From: Chitinophagales bacterium
GTDB lineage: Bacteria; Bacteroidota; Bacteroidia; Chitinophagales; Chitinophagaceae
DNA: 64,000 nucleotides
NCBI GenBank assembly: GCA_030832645.1
Contig: JAURIR010000002.1
Coordinates: 18,871-82,870, forward strand
Direction of reading: 5' to 3'
Made by a program: the position numbers and the translations under genes
The notes under the pieces: generated by a model
Told to the model about the DNA's origin: nothing
What the model saw: the letters and a program-made list of their open reading frames with translations, nothing else
Database searches by the model: none
In this document: one piece after another, positions 17,284 through 26,350 of the stretch
Layout: every line of letters begins with the position of its first letter
Position numbering within the stretch: position 1 is the first letter of the stretch

Positions 17284-19503
17284 TCATAAATTCAGCCAAT
17301 AGTTCATTTTAAAGACCAACGCCCTGTTCTTGTTTTTCATAAATGGATCTGTGTAGTAGTTGTCGGTGTAAACAATGAAGATATCGCTCATCGGCTTGTA
17401 TCTCCATTGCAACCTAGAATTGATATTGAAGTTGTTTCGTTGATTATTGTACTGTAGGAAGGTTGTCCAAAATATATTATTGGTAAAGTTGATTTCAATT
17501 TTTGGTGCGATCAGGAAGAGGTTGCTTTTGCCATATACCTCAGGAAATGTAAGCTTGCTCTCTTGAATAGTAAAGCCAAAGTTTCCAAAGGGTTGCACTC
17601 GGTAATTGACACCAAATTCTGCTCTTAAAACTTTTCCATTAAAAAACTGCCCCATTCCTATTCCAGCAGAATAAAAAAACTTTTTACGTACATCAGAACT
17701 GTACAGGAATCCACCCGAAAGATTTTTATAAATGCCAGGAGGTATTGGTTTTTTATCGGTGAAGCTCGTATAGTACTGCAAGTGGTTTTCAATATTCGTC
17801 ATTTTTAATGCAAGCGTAGAGGTATTTTTTGCATTGAAAAGGATTGTGAAATCGTTGTTCAATTCGTTTAGCGTATTGTCTCTGTTGAATATGCCGATGT
17901 TTTCAAGAGAAAAAGAAGCCTGATTAAATGGACCTTTCTTAAAAAATGCAGTGTATTTTACTTGTCCGTAAAATTGTTTGAACCCTTTGCGTATGATGGT
18001 ATCCAATAATGCATCATAATTATTGATCCTGCTGATGAATCCCATGTCTGCATAGTAATCATCCGTAATACTGCTGTAGTCAATGATTGTTGTAAACTTT
18101 CTTTCAATATATCCTCCTCCCACTGCAGAATAAAACTGTGGTGTATTGATTTGTTCTTTAAAGCTGGCATGGTAGCTCGACCATGCATTCCACTTACCAG
18201 ACATATCCACATAATTGTAATCAATACCAGTATTCCTTCCGTATTTATCCATGGAAGAAAAATTTTTGTGGTGTTGATCTTCTCTGGCAGTTCTGTCAAA
18301 GTAATATGCTTTGAGTACAGAACGTTTTTGAACTTGCTGATTGATTGATACTGCCGTATAGCTTTGTCCGGCAGTTTCATCTTGAGCCTGTGTCTGCATG
18401 TTCATAATCCCTATCCTTGTTCTCTTGCTGAGGTTTCCACTTATTCTGGCACCTCCGAGAATAGGAATCTTGTTGCCGTTCTTATCCAGGCCAATGGTTC
18501 GTGAATAAAACGGACGAATGGGCGGAATGCCATAATTAGAGAAAAGATCTGCGTTTTCAAGAAAAAATGTTCTTCTCTCCGGAAAGAAAATATCAAATCG
18601 AGTTAGGTTGGTTACTTGTTTATCTACATCCACTTGCGAAAAATCAGGATTTACCGTTACATCCAGATTTATTGAGGAGGTGAGACCAACTTTTGCATCA
18701 AAGCCTGCGTTGCCTTTAGCAATTGTTCCAACATTTTCTTCTTTATTGGATCCAACCGAACCGGTTGTATATGGTATGAAGGATACGGGCGTATGTGCAT
18801 TGGTGGGAGATTGATCCCATAACATGGCTCCTGTGTAGCCAAAATCATAAAAGGGAAAATTGATAGGCATGTCCGTCCAGGTAGAATATTCATTATTCTT
18901 TAAATCTGATCGGAATAAATTCAAACCCCAAATTTTTTTACCTTCTTTGAATCGGAGAGTGCTGAATGGAATAGCTATTTCTGCAATCCAATAATCTTCG
19001 TGACGTGAAGTGGCGGAAATCCACTTATTATCCCAACTGAAATTCATTTCTTCAAATCCAGAATTTGCAGTGACCAGATCTTCGGTTTGAACATTGTAGG
19101 GGTTTACACTGAAAACAAAACCGTTTGTTCTTTGATTGACAGGATCAATGGCAATGCTAAATGCATCGCTTTCAAAAAATCCATTGTCTCTCTTGAGTGT
19201 TTGAATAACATAATAATTGGTATCCATTGCCTTCACTCCAAAGTATAAATACTTTTCATCGTAGGTTATTTTTACGATGGTTTGTTTTTTAGGCCTGCCA
19301 ATATCGATTGGGCGTTTTAAGTGAAAGTCTTTTGCCTCTCCTGCTTTGCTCCATGCATCTTCCTCTAAAACACCGTCTACTTTGATGGGGGAAGTTGCTT
19401 TGCTAATGTGAACCTGAAATTGTTCTTGAAATTTAGATGGATCTTGTGCTTGGAGTAGACAAGTCGGGAAGATAACTAACAGGGAAAGGATGTATGTTCT
19501 CAT
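17284..19503 (-). CDS. DUF5916 protein with N-terminal CBM9-like domain
   Basis: Exported protein with a signal peptide (LLVIFPTCLLQAQ). The N-terminal domain (about residues 30-230) has the CBM9-like pattern of this family: IKVDGVLEEDAWSKA and YDEKYLYFGVKA. From about residue 240 the sequence is DUF5916, with alternating strands and PFYSRTIG, and ends in an aromatic beta-strand (LVFKMNYWLNL) typical of outer-membrane barrels. It is common in Bacteroidota and its function is unknown. It lies 58 nt upstream of the GH109 gene on the same strand, so cotranscription is possible. Confidence 0.85.
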   Translation of the reverse strand: MRTYILSLLVIFPTCLLQAQDPSKFQEQFQVHISKATSPIKVDGVLEEDAWSKAGEAKDFHLKRPIDIGRPKKQTIVKITYDEKYLYFGVKAMDTNYYVIQTLKRDNGFFESDAFSIAIDPVNQRTNGFVFSVNPYNVQTEDLVTANSGFEEMNFSWDNKWISATSRHEDYWIAEIAIPFSTLRFKEGKKIWGLNLFRSDLKNNEYSTWTDMPINFPFYDFGYTGAMLWDQSPTNAHTPVSFIPYTTGSVGSNKEENVGTIAKGNAGFDAKVGLTSSINLDVTVNPDFSQVDVDKQVTNLTRFDIFFPERRTFFLENADLFSNYGIPPIRPFYSRTIGLDKNGNKIPILGGARISGNLSKRTRIGIMNMQTQAQDETAGQSYTAVSINQQVQKRSVLKAYYFDRTAREDQHHKNFSSMDKYGRNTGIDYNYVDMSGKWNAWSSYHASFKEQINTPQFYSAVGGGYIERKFTTIIDYSSITDDYYADMGFISRINNYDALLDTIIRKGFKQFYGQVKYTAFFKKGPFNQASFSLENIGIFNRDNTLNELNNDFTILFNAKNTSTLALKMTNIENHLQYYTSFTDKKPIPPGIYKNLSGGFLYSSDVRKKFFYSAGIGMGQFFNGKVLRAEFGVNYRVQPFGNFGFTIQESKLTFPEVYGKSNLFLIAPKIEINFTNNIFWTTFLQYNNQRNNFNINSRLQWRYKPMSDIFIVYTDNYYTDPFMKNKNRALVFKMNYWLNL

Positions 19504-19604
19504 ATAAACTGCCGCAAAATTCGTATTTCTCCGGCACTATGACAGAATGTTTTTTTAGACGCATAAAATTGATGATGGATGGCCTGCTTTTATTAACTTG
19601 AAGG

Positions 19605-20858
19605 ATGCTATATCGATTTGCTTGGGTGCTGATGTGGGTCACTTTCAAAATTTATTTTCGAAGGATTGATGTCATTGGTTTAGAGCGTTTACAATCCGAT
19701 AAGCCATATATATTGATCGCAAACCATCCTGCTTCTTTTTTAGATGCAATGGTGTTGGCGGTATTTTTAAAGAGGGATGTCCATTTTTATGTACGAGGAG
19801 ATATTTTTCATCACCCTGTTGTTTACTGGATTTTAACCCAACTTCACATGATACCTATTTTCGGTAGAGAACATGGTATGGAGCATGTCGGGAAAAACTA
19901 CAGCACCTTTGAACGTGGGAAAAAGCTGCTTCGTGCAGGAGATCTTTTGCTGATTTTTCCGGAAGGGTTTAGTCGACTTTCCAAAAAGATAGAACCACTC
20001 AAAAAAGGAGCTGCAAGGGTTGCATTGCAAACAGCTTTTGAACACGAAGGAGTGAAAGATCTTACTATTCAAACCATTGCCATCAATTATTCTCATCACG
20101 GAGTGCGATCTGATCTATTCATACGACTCGGAGAAAATTTTTCTTTGGTACCTTATAAAAACCTCTACGAAGAATCTCCAGCAAGAGCAGTTACTGAATT
20201 AACCCACGATATACTTCCATATTTTGAAAGAAATATTATTCATATTCAATCCTCAAACAGAACATTGGTCGCCGAGAAGATCATTTCATTCATTTACAAT
20301 GATTATTTGGAAGATACTGAATCGTTTTTTGATGCTGCAAGGGCTGTATGTAAAAAAATTGATGATAAAATCGATAGTGAGTACGACGCATATGTTACTC
20401 GCCTCAACCAATACAATGCAATGTTGAATAGTCATGGTATAATGGATAGGAGTCTTTCTAAAAATAAGATTCAACATAGCATGACGATCTTGAATTTATT
20501 ATTGACAATTGAAATCTATGTAGTAGGTAAAGCATTTTGGTACCTACCAGGGCTTATTACAAAATGGATAGCAGATAAAACTGTAACAAGAATTGACTTT
20601 TATACCAGTGTCACTTCCGGCGTTATGGCGTTTGTTTCCCTGTTTTGGTGGTTGTTTTGGATGGTAGTTGTATTCAATTGGAATTTTATCGAATTGAAAG
20701 CCATATTAATTCTCATGCCATTCTTCGCATATCTTACCATGCGATGGGAATATGATTTTGTAGATATAAAATCTGATTTCAGATTCAAAAAATTAAGTCA
20801 AGAGCAGCCTGTATTGGTCAATGAATTAGAGAAACTGCGCAACCAGTTGTTGGCTTAG
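19605..20858 (+). CDS. PlsC-type 1-acyl-sn-glycerol-3-phosphate acyltransferase-like protein
   Basis: Membrane acyltransferase, probably acylating a lysophospholipid or a related lipid. The catalytic NHxxxxD motif is present as NHPASFLD, and the glycerol-phosphate-binding motif as FPEGFSR. An N-terminal hydrophobic segment and, uncommonly for plain PlsC, about 170 C-terminal residues with two to three membrane segments ([36 protein letters not shown]) are seen. The substrate cannot be read from sequence. The start is the ATG at 19605, after GAAGG. Its stop overlaps the trmD stop by 4 nt. Confidence 0.85.
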   Translation: MLYRFAWVLMWVTFKIYFRRIDVIGLERLQSDKPYILIANHPASFLDAMVLAVFLKRDVHFYVRGDIFHHPVVYWILTQLHMIPIFGREHGMEHVGKNYSTFERGKKLLRAGDLLLIFPEGFSRLSKKIEPLKKGAARVALQTAFEHEGVKDLTIQTIAINYSHHGVRSDLFIRLGENFSLVPYKNLYEESPARAVTELTHDILPYFERNIIHIQSSNRTLVAEKIISFIYNDYLEDTESFFDAARAVCKKIDDKIDSEYDAYVTRLNQYNAMLNSHGIMDRSLSKNKIQHSMTILNLLLTIEIYVVGKAFWYLPGLITKWIADKTVTRIDFYTSVTSGVMAFVSLFWWLFWMVVVFNWNFIELKAILILMPFFAYLTMRWEYDFVDIKSDFRFKKLSQEQPVLVNELEKLRNQLLA

Positions 20859-21535
20859 TCGTTGTCTAATAAATCCGGACGCTTTTCTTTTGTTCTTTCT
20901 ACTGCTTGATCGTATCTCCACTCTTCAATTTTCTTATGATCACCACTCAATAGTACAGAAGGTACCTTCCAGGTGCGAAATTCTTCTGGACGGGTATAGA
21001 CAGGTGGGGCGAGAAGATTGTCTTGGAAAGAATCAAAAAGTGCGGAGGTTTCATCGTTCAAAACTCCCGGAATCAATCTTCCGATTGCATCAACTATTAC
21101 TGCTGCCGCAAGCTCTCCGCCGCTCAACACATAATCTCCAATGGAAATTTCTCTTGTAATAAAATGGTCCCTAATTCGCTGGTCGATTCCCTTGTAATGA
21201 CCGCATATGAACAAGATGGATTTTTTCAGCGATAAATTGTTGGCTATAGATTGATTAAATTTTTCTCCATCTGGAGTCAGATAGATGATCTCATCAAAGG
21301 AATGTTTGTTATTTAATTCTTCAATTGCATTTACGAGTGGTTCGCACATCATCACCATTCCTGCACCTCCACCAAATTGGTAGTCATCAACCATACCGTG
21401 TTCGTTCACTGCCCATTTCCGCAGGTTGTGGAGGGTGATGTGAAGCAACCCTTTTTCCGAAGCTCTTTTCATAATCGAATGCGAAAAAGGACTCTCCAGT
21501 AATTCGGGTACAACACTGATGATGTGAATATTCAT
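20855..21535 (-). CDS. trmD: tRNA (guanine-N1-)-methyltransferase TrmD
   Basis: SPOUT-class SAM-dependent enzyme forming m1G37 in tRNAs, which prevents +1 frameshifting. The 226 residues contain the family strings [27 protein letters not shown] and [12 protein letters not shown], which form the trefoil-knot SAM site. In many bacteria trmD sits in rpsP-rimM-trmD-rplS; here rpsP-rimM is 7 kb away. The ATG at 21535 is 4 nt after an exact TACCTTTG box located in the 15-nt gap to the upstream S4 gene. Confidence 0.96.
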   Translation of the reverse strand: MNIHIISVVPELLESPFSHSIMKRASEKGLLHITLHNLRKWAVNEHGMVDDYQFGGGAGMVMMCEPLVNAIEELNNKHSFDEIIYLTPDGEKFNQSIANNLSLKKSILFICGHYKGIDQRIRDHFITREISIGDYVLSGGELAAAVIVDAIGRLIPGVLNDETSALFDSFQDNLLAPPVYTRPEEFRTWKVPSVLLSGDHKKIEEWRYDQAVERTKEKRPDLLDND

Positions 21536-21539
21536 ACTA

Positions 21540-21547
21540 CAAAGGTA
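21540..21547 (-). promoter_or_regulatory. -7 element 4 nt before trmD ATG
   Basis: The minus strand reads TACCTTTG-TAGT-ATG, an exact TAnnTTTG match. The spacing predicts a transcript starting at or next to the ATG. It would let trmD be expressed independently of the upstream S4-protein gene. Confidence 0.55.
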
Positions 21548-21550
21548 TAC

Positions 21551-21937
21551 TCAAAAATCTTCTGTGAAATCGTCGAGGTCTCTCCTCTCTTTTTTTGTAG
21601 GTCTTCCAATTTTTGAAAGCCGCTTGCCAGAATAGAAGCTGGCTGCTTGAAAAGCAATTCTCTCTTGTTCTTCAGGCGGAGTAAGGTCTTCATAACATGC
21701 AACGGCCTCTTTGTATTGCACTCTTTTCGGGAGTAACCCCAGTACTTTGATTGTCCACTTTTTTTCCTCGGTTTTTATTTCATACACATCGCTCAACTTT
21801 ACGACCCGTGATGCTTTCACCGATTCGCCATTCATTTTTACTCTTCCCTTTTCACACGCGGTTGAAGCTGCAGACCTGGTCTTGAATAGACGAATGGCCC
21901 ATAAATATTTATCCAAACGAAGTTTCTCCTTTTCCAT
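21551..21937 (-). CDS. Hsp15-like S4-domain RNA-binding protein
   Basis: Small protein of 128 aa with an S4 RNA-binding domain at the N terminus (LRLDKYLWAIRLFKTRSAA), closely following the Hsp15/HslR pattern. Hsp15 binds stalled 50S subunits carrying nascent-chain tRNA. The C-terminal tail is basic (KRLSKIGRPTKKERRDLDDF). It starts 2 nt after the M20 peptidase stop, so the two are probably cotranscribed. Other small S4 proteins are possible, but length and opening fit Hsp15. Confidence 0.85.
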   Translation of the reverse strand: MEKEKLRLDKYLWAIRLFKTRSAASTACEKGRVKMNGESVKASRVVKLSDVYEIKTEEKKWTIKVLGLLPKRVQYKEAVACYEDLTPPEEQERIAFQAASFYSGKRLSKIGRPTKKERRDLDDFTEDF

Positions 21938-21939
21938 TG

Positions 21940-23301
21940 TTATTTGCTTAGTTCAGCAAAGTATTCATGAAAGTAGGGGATGGTCTCAATACCCTTATAA
22001 AAATTTGCAATGTCGTATTTCTCGTTGGGTGAATGGAGATTGTCGCTATCCAAACCAAATCCCATGAAAACAATTTTTACTCCTAGTTCTTTTTCAAAAA
22101 GTGCACAGATGGGAATGCTTCCACCTTCTCTGACGGGTATTGGCTCCCTACCAAAAGATTTTTCAATAGCTTTTGCCGCGGCTTTGTACGCAATGGAGTC
22201 AAGCGGAGTCAGATAGGGTTCTCCTCCGTGGTGTTCAGTAGCTTTCACTGTTACACCTGCCGGAGCAATTTTTTTGAAGTATTCTAGCAACAGAGAAGTA
22301 ATTTTTTGAGAGGATTGATTCGGCACCAATCGTGCTGATATTTTAGCAGTAGCTTTCGATGGCAAAACAGTTTTTGAACCCTCGCCAGTGTAACCTCCCC
22401 AAATTCCATTTACTTCAAGTGTTGGGCGAATACCCGTTCTCTCCTTTGTGCTATATCCTTTTTCTCCATATAGTGCAGGGATGCCTAAATCCTTTTTATA
22501 CTCTTCTTCATCCAATGGGGCCTTAGCAAACATGGCTCTTTCTGCTGGAGTAGCCTCCAGAACATCGTCGTAGAATCCAGGTATGGTGATATGGTTATTT
22601 TCGTCGTGGCAGGAAGCAATCATTTTTGCAAGAACTGTTGCAGGATTCGCAACTGCACCGCCGTATACACCACTGTGCAAATCTCTGTTAGGGCCAGTAA
22701 CTTCTACTTCTATGTAACTGAGTCCACGCATACCCGAAGCAATCGATGGAGTTTCCAAACTGATCATAGCGGTATCGCTGATCAGAATGACATCGGATTT
22801 CAGTAATGTTTTGTTTGCTGAAACAAATTTTGCAAGGTTGGGTGATCCGATTTCTTCTTCTCCTTCAATACAATATTTAATATTTGTTTTTAACGCGTTG
22901 TTGTTAGACATCACCTCAAGCGCTTTAATATGCATGAAGAACTGTCCTTTGTCGTCGCATGCTCCTCTTGCAAAAATTTTTCCGTCTCTGATGGTTGGTT
23001 CAAACGGTTTACTGTGCCATAACTCCAATGGATCAGCAGGCTGCACATCGTAATGACCATAAACCAGCACAGTGGGGAGGGCGGGGTCAATGATTTTTTC
23101 TGCATATACAATAGGATGACCATCCGTTGAATAGACTTCTGCTCGAGTCGCACCTGCTTTTAGCAAGCTGTCTTTTACTGCATTTGCGCAGATCAACATG
23201 TCGTCTTTGTGTTTGCTGTCTGCACTGATCGAAGGGATGCGAAGCAAATCAAGTAACTCATTCAGAAATCTGTCGCTGTTTTTATTTATATATGCTTTCA
23301 T
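21940..23301 (-). CDS. M20-family dipeptidase
   Basis: Metal-dependent exopeptidase of the M20 (ArgE/DapE/CPG2/carnosinase-like) family, probably hydrolysing dipeptides in the cytoplasm. Metal-site motifs are YGHYDVQPAD, GACDDKGQF and EGEEEIGSPN. The dimerisation domain follows and the C-terminal segment GFGLDSDNLHSPNE carries the last His ligand. The track start at 23331 is a GTG; the ATG at 23301 (MKAYINKNSDRFL) agrees better with family N termini and gives 453 aa. Confidence 0.9.
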   Translation of the reverse strand: MKAYINKNSDRFLNELLDLLRIPSISADSKHKDDMLICANAVKDSLLKAGATRAEVYSTDGHPIVYAEKIIDPALPTVLVYGHYDVQPADPLELWHSKPFEPTIRDGKIFARGACDDKGQFFMHIKALEVMSNNNALKTNIKYCIEGEEEIGSPNLAKFVSANKTLLKSDVILISDTAMISLETPSIASGMRGLSYIEVEVTGPNRDLHSGVYGGAVANPATVLAKMIASCHDENNHITIPGFYDDVLEATPAERAMFAKAPLDEEEYKKDLGIPALYGEKGYSTKERTGIRPTLEVNGIWGGYTGEGSKTVLPSKATAKISARLVPNQSSQKITSLLLEYFKKIAPAGVTVKATEHHGGEPYLTPLDSIAYKAAAKAIEKSFGREPIPVREGGSIPICALFEKELGVKIVFMGFGLDSDNLHSPNEKYDIANFYKGIETIPYFHEYFAELSK

Positions 23302-23456
23302 ACCGGCATTTTGTATGTGTAAATAGTACACATTATTTATTCAAAATTTTTACTAAAAAATTTAATTAAGTGAAAAACCTCGTTATATTTGGTCCACGAT
23401 TGCGTGTCATATTCAGCCTTTGCTCATCCGTCAGGATATTGCAGAGGCTGATTTTT

Positions 23457-24182
23457 TTATCCCAATTTGATCATCCGCTCTTCTACAAATTTCCAGTTCA
23501 CCAAATTAAACCAATTATTCACGTATTCAGCCCTTCTGTTCTGATACTTCAAATAGTATGCATGTTCCCACACATCCAAACCAAGCAAGGGTATTCCTTT
23601 GATAGGAGATACATCCATGAGTGGATTGTCTTGATTGGCGGTAGAGCCAATGGCTAATTTTTTATCAGCGGCAACAACAAGCCAAGCCCAGCCACTTCCA
23701 AATCTTGTGAGAGCAGCATCAGACATTTTTGACTTGAAGTTCTCGAAGCTGTTGAAGCTACTGATGATGGCTTGCTTCAAACCGCCTTCGTGCAAAGTAG
23801 ATGTTCCAGGTTGCATACATTTCCAAAAAAGTTCATGGTTAAAATGTCCACCTCCGTTGTTGCGAAGTTTCGGGGAGTATTGAGAAATTTTTTTCATCGC
23901 TTCTTCCAACGAAATGTTTTCTCCTTTGAATTCTATAGCTGCCGCGTCATTTAAATTTTTGGTGTAGGTAGCCGCATGTTTGGTATAGTGAATTTCCATG
24001 GTCATGGCATCTATGTTCGGCTCCAGTGCATTGAATGCATAGGACAGTGGAGTTTGTGCAAAAGGGATGGGCTGTATTTCGTTTGCTTTTGTTTTGGGGC
24101 TTAGAACTGAGCCTATGCTCAATGCAATTCCTGCTTTTGCTGATTGTTGGATAAATTTTCTGCGAGGATGAGAAGTGTTCAT
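23457..24182 (-). CDS. Superoxide dismutase (Fe/Mn family), probably Tat-exported
   Basis: Dismutates superoxide. The Fe/Mn-SOD ligand pattern is complete: His in EIHYTKHAATY, His in GGGHFNHELFW, and Asp plus His in DVWEHAYYLKY. The second-sphere pattern GGGH plus STANQDNP resembles Mn-type rather than Fe-type enzymes. The N terminus HPRRKFIQQSAKAGIALSIG is a twin-arginine-like signal, so the enzyme is probably periplasmic. Two ATGs are possible (24191 and 24182); the second is given because it starts right before the Tat region. It follows the LptG-type gene closely on the same strand. Confidence 0.9.
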   Translation of the reverse strand: MNTSHPRRKFIQQSAKAGIALSIGSVLSPKTKANEIQPIPFAQTPLSYAFNALEPNIDAMTMEIHYTKHAATYTKNLNDAAAIEFKGENISLEEAMKKISQYSPKLRNNGGGHFNHELFWKCMQPGTSTLHEGGLKQAIISSFNSFENFKSKMSDAALTRFGSGWAWLVVAADKKLAIGSTANQDNPLMDVSPIKGIPLLGLDVWEHAYYLKYQNRRAEYVNNWFNLVNWKFVEERMIKLG

Positions 24183-24192
24183 AAAAATCATT

Positions 24193-25644
24193 TTAAGAAG
24201 TGAATGAAACGGTATCTTTTTTTCTAAGTGATCGGATTTTTCTAAATAACCTAAAATAAAATTCGTTGTTAAAGAGTTGGGAGTCGTTCATTGCTTTGTA
24301 CACCAAAAAGAATCCAACGGGCAATAAGACCAAGCACGACAACCAGATACCCCAGAAGGGTGTCATGAATTCTTGGCGTACAAATTTTTCTCCAAACATA
24401 TTCAAGAGATGAAAAATCAGGAAGAAAATTACGGCTACAACGAGGGGCATGCCCAATCCTCCTTTTCGAATGATTGATCCTAGCGGAGCACCAATCAAAA
24501 AGAGTACGATGCATGCAAACGAAAATGCAAATTTTTTATGCCAAGCAACATTGTACATTCTCTCATCGTACCCTCTTTGTTTATCATCATACGCTATCAA
24601 GTCGAGCGTATTCTTGACCATATTGATTTTATCTGCCGCTTTTGAATACACCATCGTCAAGGCAGAATCGGGTAAGGTATTTCCGTAGCTTGATGCTTTT
24701 GGCGGAATCTTTTTTAACGGGGTAATCTTCTGACCAACTTTTAAAAAAATGGGTAAGCTCGTGAAGTGAACGTTTACTTCTTTTTGCATTCTACTGCTCC
24801 TGATTTCTTTGAGTGTCTTTCCAATAGAGTCGGAAGCGTGTTGAAGCTGTTTTACATTCAACATATCGTAACTGCCTTTGAACAAGCTATCAGGTGTTTT
24901 CATCATGTTGAAGCTGCTCAGATCAAGTACCTTTTTATATTTCTTGAATCCTAGGCGATAATAATCTGTTGCAGCAGTATTGTAGGGCCCTTTTTCTTGG
25001 TAGCGCCATCCATTTTCCAGATCAAATTCCAAAAACTTTTTGTCTTCGCTTATTTGCATTTTTCCTTTTTCGGCAATGATGATATTGTCTTGAAGTGAAA
25101 ATTGATTTTCGTAAATGATGATATTGCCAATGCCGTTTCCATCTTTTTCTTTTGTACCAACCTTGATAGAATATCCGGGTATCTTATCGTAAAAGATTCC
25201 TTCTTTTATATCAAAAGCTGGTTTCGCTACTCGAATATCATACAGCATTGTAGCGAATTTCAAATTGGCTACAGGCATTACGTAATTGGCAATTAGAAAT
25301 GCAACGATACTGGTAAGAAAAGAAACAACCAAGACGGGGCGCATGAACCTCATCAATGATATTCCAGAAGACTTGATTGCAATCAATTCAAAACTTTCTC
25401 CCAAATTCCCAAAGGTCATGATGGAGGAGATCAAAATGGAGATGGGCAATGAGTAAGGGATGACGGTAGTAGAAACATATGCCGTCAATTTCATGATGTC
25501 AGTGAGAGCCAATCCTTTTCCCACCAAATCATCGATGTATTTCCAAAAGAATTGCATCACCAACACGAAGAGGGTGATGAAGAAGGTCGCAATAAATGGA
25601 CCAATAAATGCTTTCAGTATTAATCTATCGAGTTTTTTGATCAT
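24193..25644 (-). CDS. LptF/LptG-family permease
   Basis: Inner-membrane permease of the YjgP/YjgQ family, part of the LptB2FG transporter that extracts lipopolysaccharide from the inner membrane. There are three N-terminal membrane segments, a long periplasmic region (about residues 130-370) and three C-terminal segments (FAFSFACIVLFLIGAPLGSI, then LVVAVIFFLIFHLLN). The string APLGSIIRKGG is a family hallmark. At 483 aa it is longer than E. coli LptG, as is usual in Bacteroidota. The ATG at 25644 is chosen over the track TTG; it follows the upstream stop by 2 nt (TGAGCATG). Confidence 0.9.
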   Translation of the reverse strand: MIKKLDRLILKAFIGPFIATFFITLFVLVMQFFWKYIDDLVGKGLALTDIMKLTAYVSTTVIPYSLPISILISSIMTFGNLGESFELIAIKSSGISLMRFMRPVLVVSFLTSIVAFLIANYVMPVANLKFATMLYDIRVAKPAFDIKEGIFYDKIPGYSIKVGTKEKDGNGIGNIIIYENQFSLQDNIIIAEKGKMQISEDKKFLEFDLENGWRYQEKGPYNTAATDYYRLGFKKYKKVLDLSSFNMMKTPDSLFKGSYDMLNVKQLQHASDSIGKTLKEIRSSRMQKEVNVHFTSLPIFLKVGQKITPLKKIPPKASSYGNTLPDSALTMVYSKAADKINMVKNTLDLIAYDDKQRGYDERMYNVAWHKKFAFSFACIVLFLIGAPLGSIIRKGGLGMPLVVAVIFFLIFHLLNMFGEKFVRQEFMTPFWGIWLSCLVLLPVGFFLVYKAMNDSQLFNNEFYFRLFRKIRSLRKKDTVSFTS

Positions 25645-25646
25645 GC

Positions 25647-26024
25647 TCAATTTCCCAACCTATGGAAGAGATCATGTACTTGAACATCCCAAAGACGGGT
25701 TTGATCTGCAATGTCTTTTTTTTCTGCAAAATCTTTGATCACTAATATGGTCTGTCCACTTACTTCTGTTTTCTCAATCACAAATTCAAAATATTCATTC
25801 TTGGGAGCATGCAGCCAACGGTAACGGATGAATTTATCCTGCTCTGCGCCCAATACTTCTGCTTTATCGGTTGAGCCATTCCAAGAAAAACTAAATATTG
25901 TGTCTCTTTCGTCTACGCGATCTGCAAACCATTCTTGCAAACCTGCTGGAGTTGAAAGAAATTCGTACAGGATGTTGGGGGAGCAACGTACAGGGTACTC
26001 AACGGAAAATAATTGTTTACTCAT
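25647..26024 (-). CDS. START-like/AHSA1-related domain protein
   Basis: Small soluble protein of 125 aa with the START/SRPBCC-type pattern: SPNILYEFLSTPAGLQEWFADRV at the N terminus, central strands and a C-terminal helix (WDVQVHDLFHRLG). The ligand or partner is unknown. Similar short proteins sit beside LptG-type genes in related genomes by recollection, but this was not checked. Its stop is 2 nt before the LptG-type ATG, so translation is probably coupled. Confidence 0.75.
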   Translation of the reverse strand: MSKQLFSVEYPVRCSPNILYEFLSTPAGLQEWFADRVDERDTIFSFSWNGSTDKAEVLGAEQDKFIRYRWLHAPKNEYFEFVIEKTEVSGQTILVIKDFAEKKDIADQTRLWDVQVHDLFHRLGN

Positions 26025-26350
26025 GCATTATTTAATTGAACTCTTTTCACAAATGATCTGTGCACCTTGCAATGATAGAAAAATATCGCAATTGAAAAAA
26101 TATAATTTCATGTTTCTTTCCAACTTTTTCACCGTGATTATCCCCATGCAAGGAACTTGTTCGCAATCTAATGAATATCAGCACTTTAGTATGTAAATAG
26201 CCGTTCAGAATCATGCCAAACGACAATATTTAACAAATCCTTCCAATCACGCACTGTTTTTATCTGATAAGAAGTCTTTCCAAGCAGCTAAATTGAATGC
26301 TTAACTTTGCAAAAATGTTGAATCAGTGTTGTTTGTAAAAATCGAAAAAC
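26025..26350. other. 326-bp divergent intergenic region
   Basis: Lies between the START-like gene (minus) and ffh (plus). It holds the -7 element of ffh near its right end. No exact -7 element is seen for the minus-strand gene, and no tRNA, small RNA or protein gene could be supported. Confidence 0.6.
26302..26309 (+). promoter_or_regulatory. -7 promoter element of ffh
   Basis: TAACTTTG, an exact TAnnTTTG match, lies 41 nt before the ffh ATG. A TTTC about 21 bp upstream (26277-26280) may be a weak -33 element. Confidence 0.6.

Noticed and set aside
23302-23456. Possible small gene or RNA in the gap between the M20 peptidase and SOD genes
   Set aside because: The plus-strand ORF at 23370 overlaps the SOD coding region, and no stable hairpin with T-run or tRNA-like fold was seen.
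26110-26196. Short ORF in the ffh upstream region (MFLSNFFTVIIPMQG...)
   Set aside because: No ribosome-binding site or promoter, no recognisable family, and only 28 codons; it looked briefly like a lipoprotein signal but has no mature domain.
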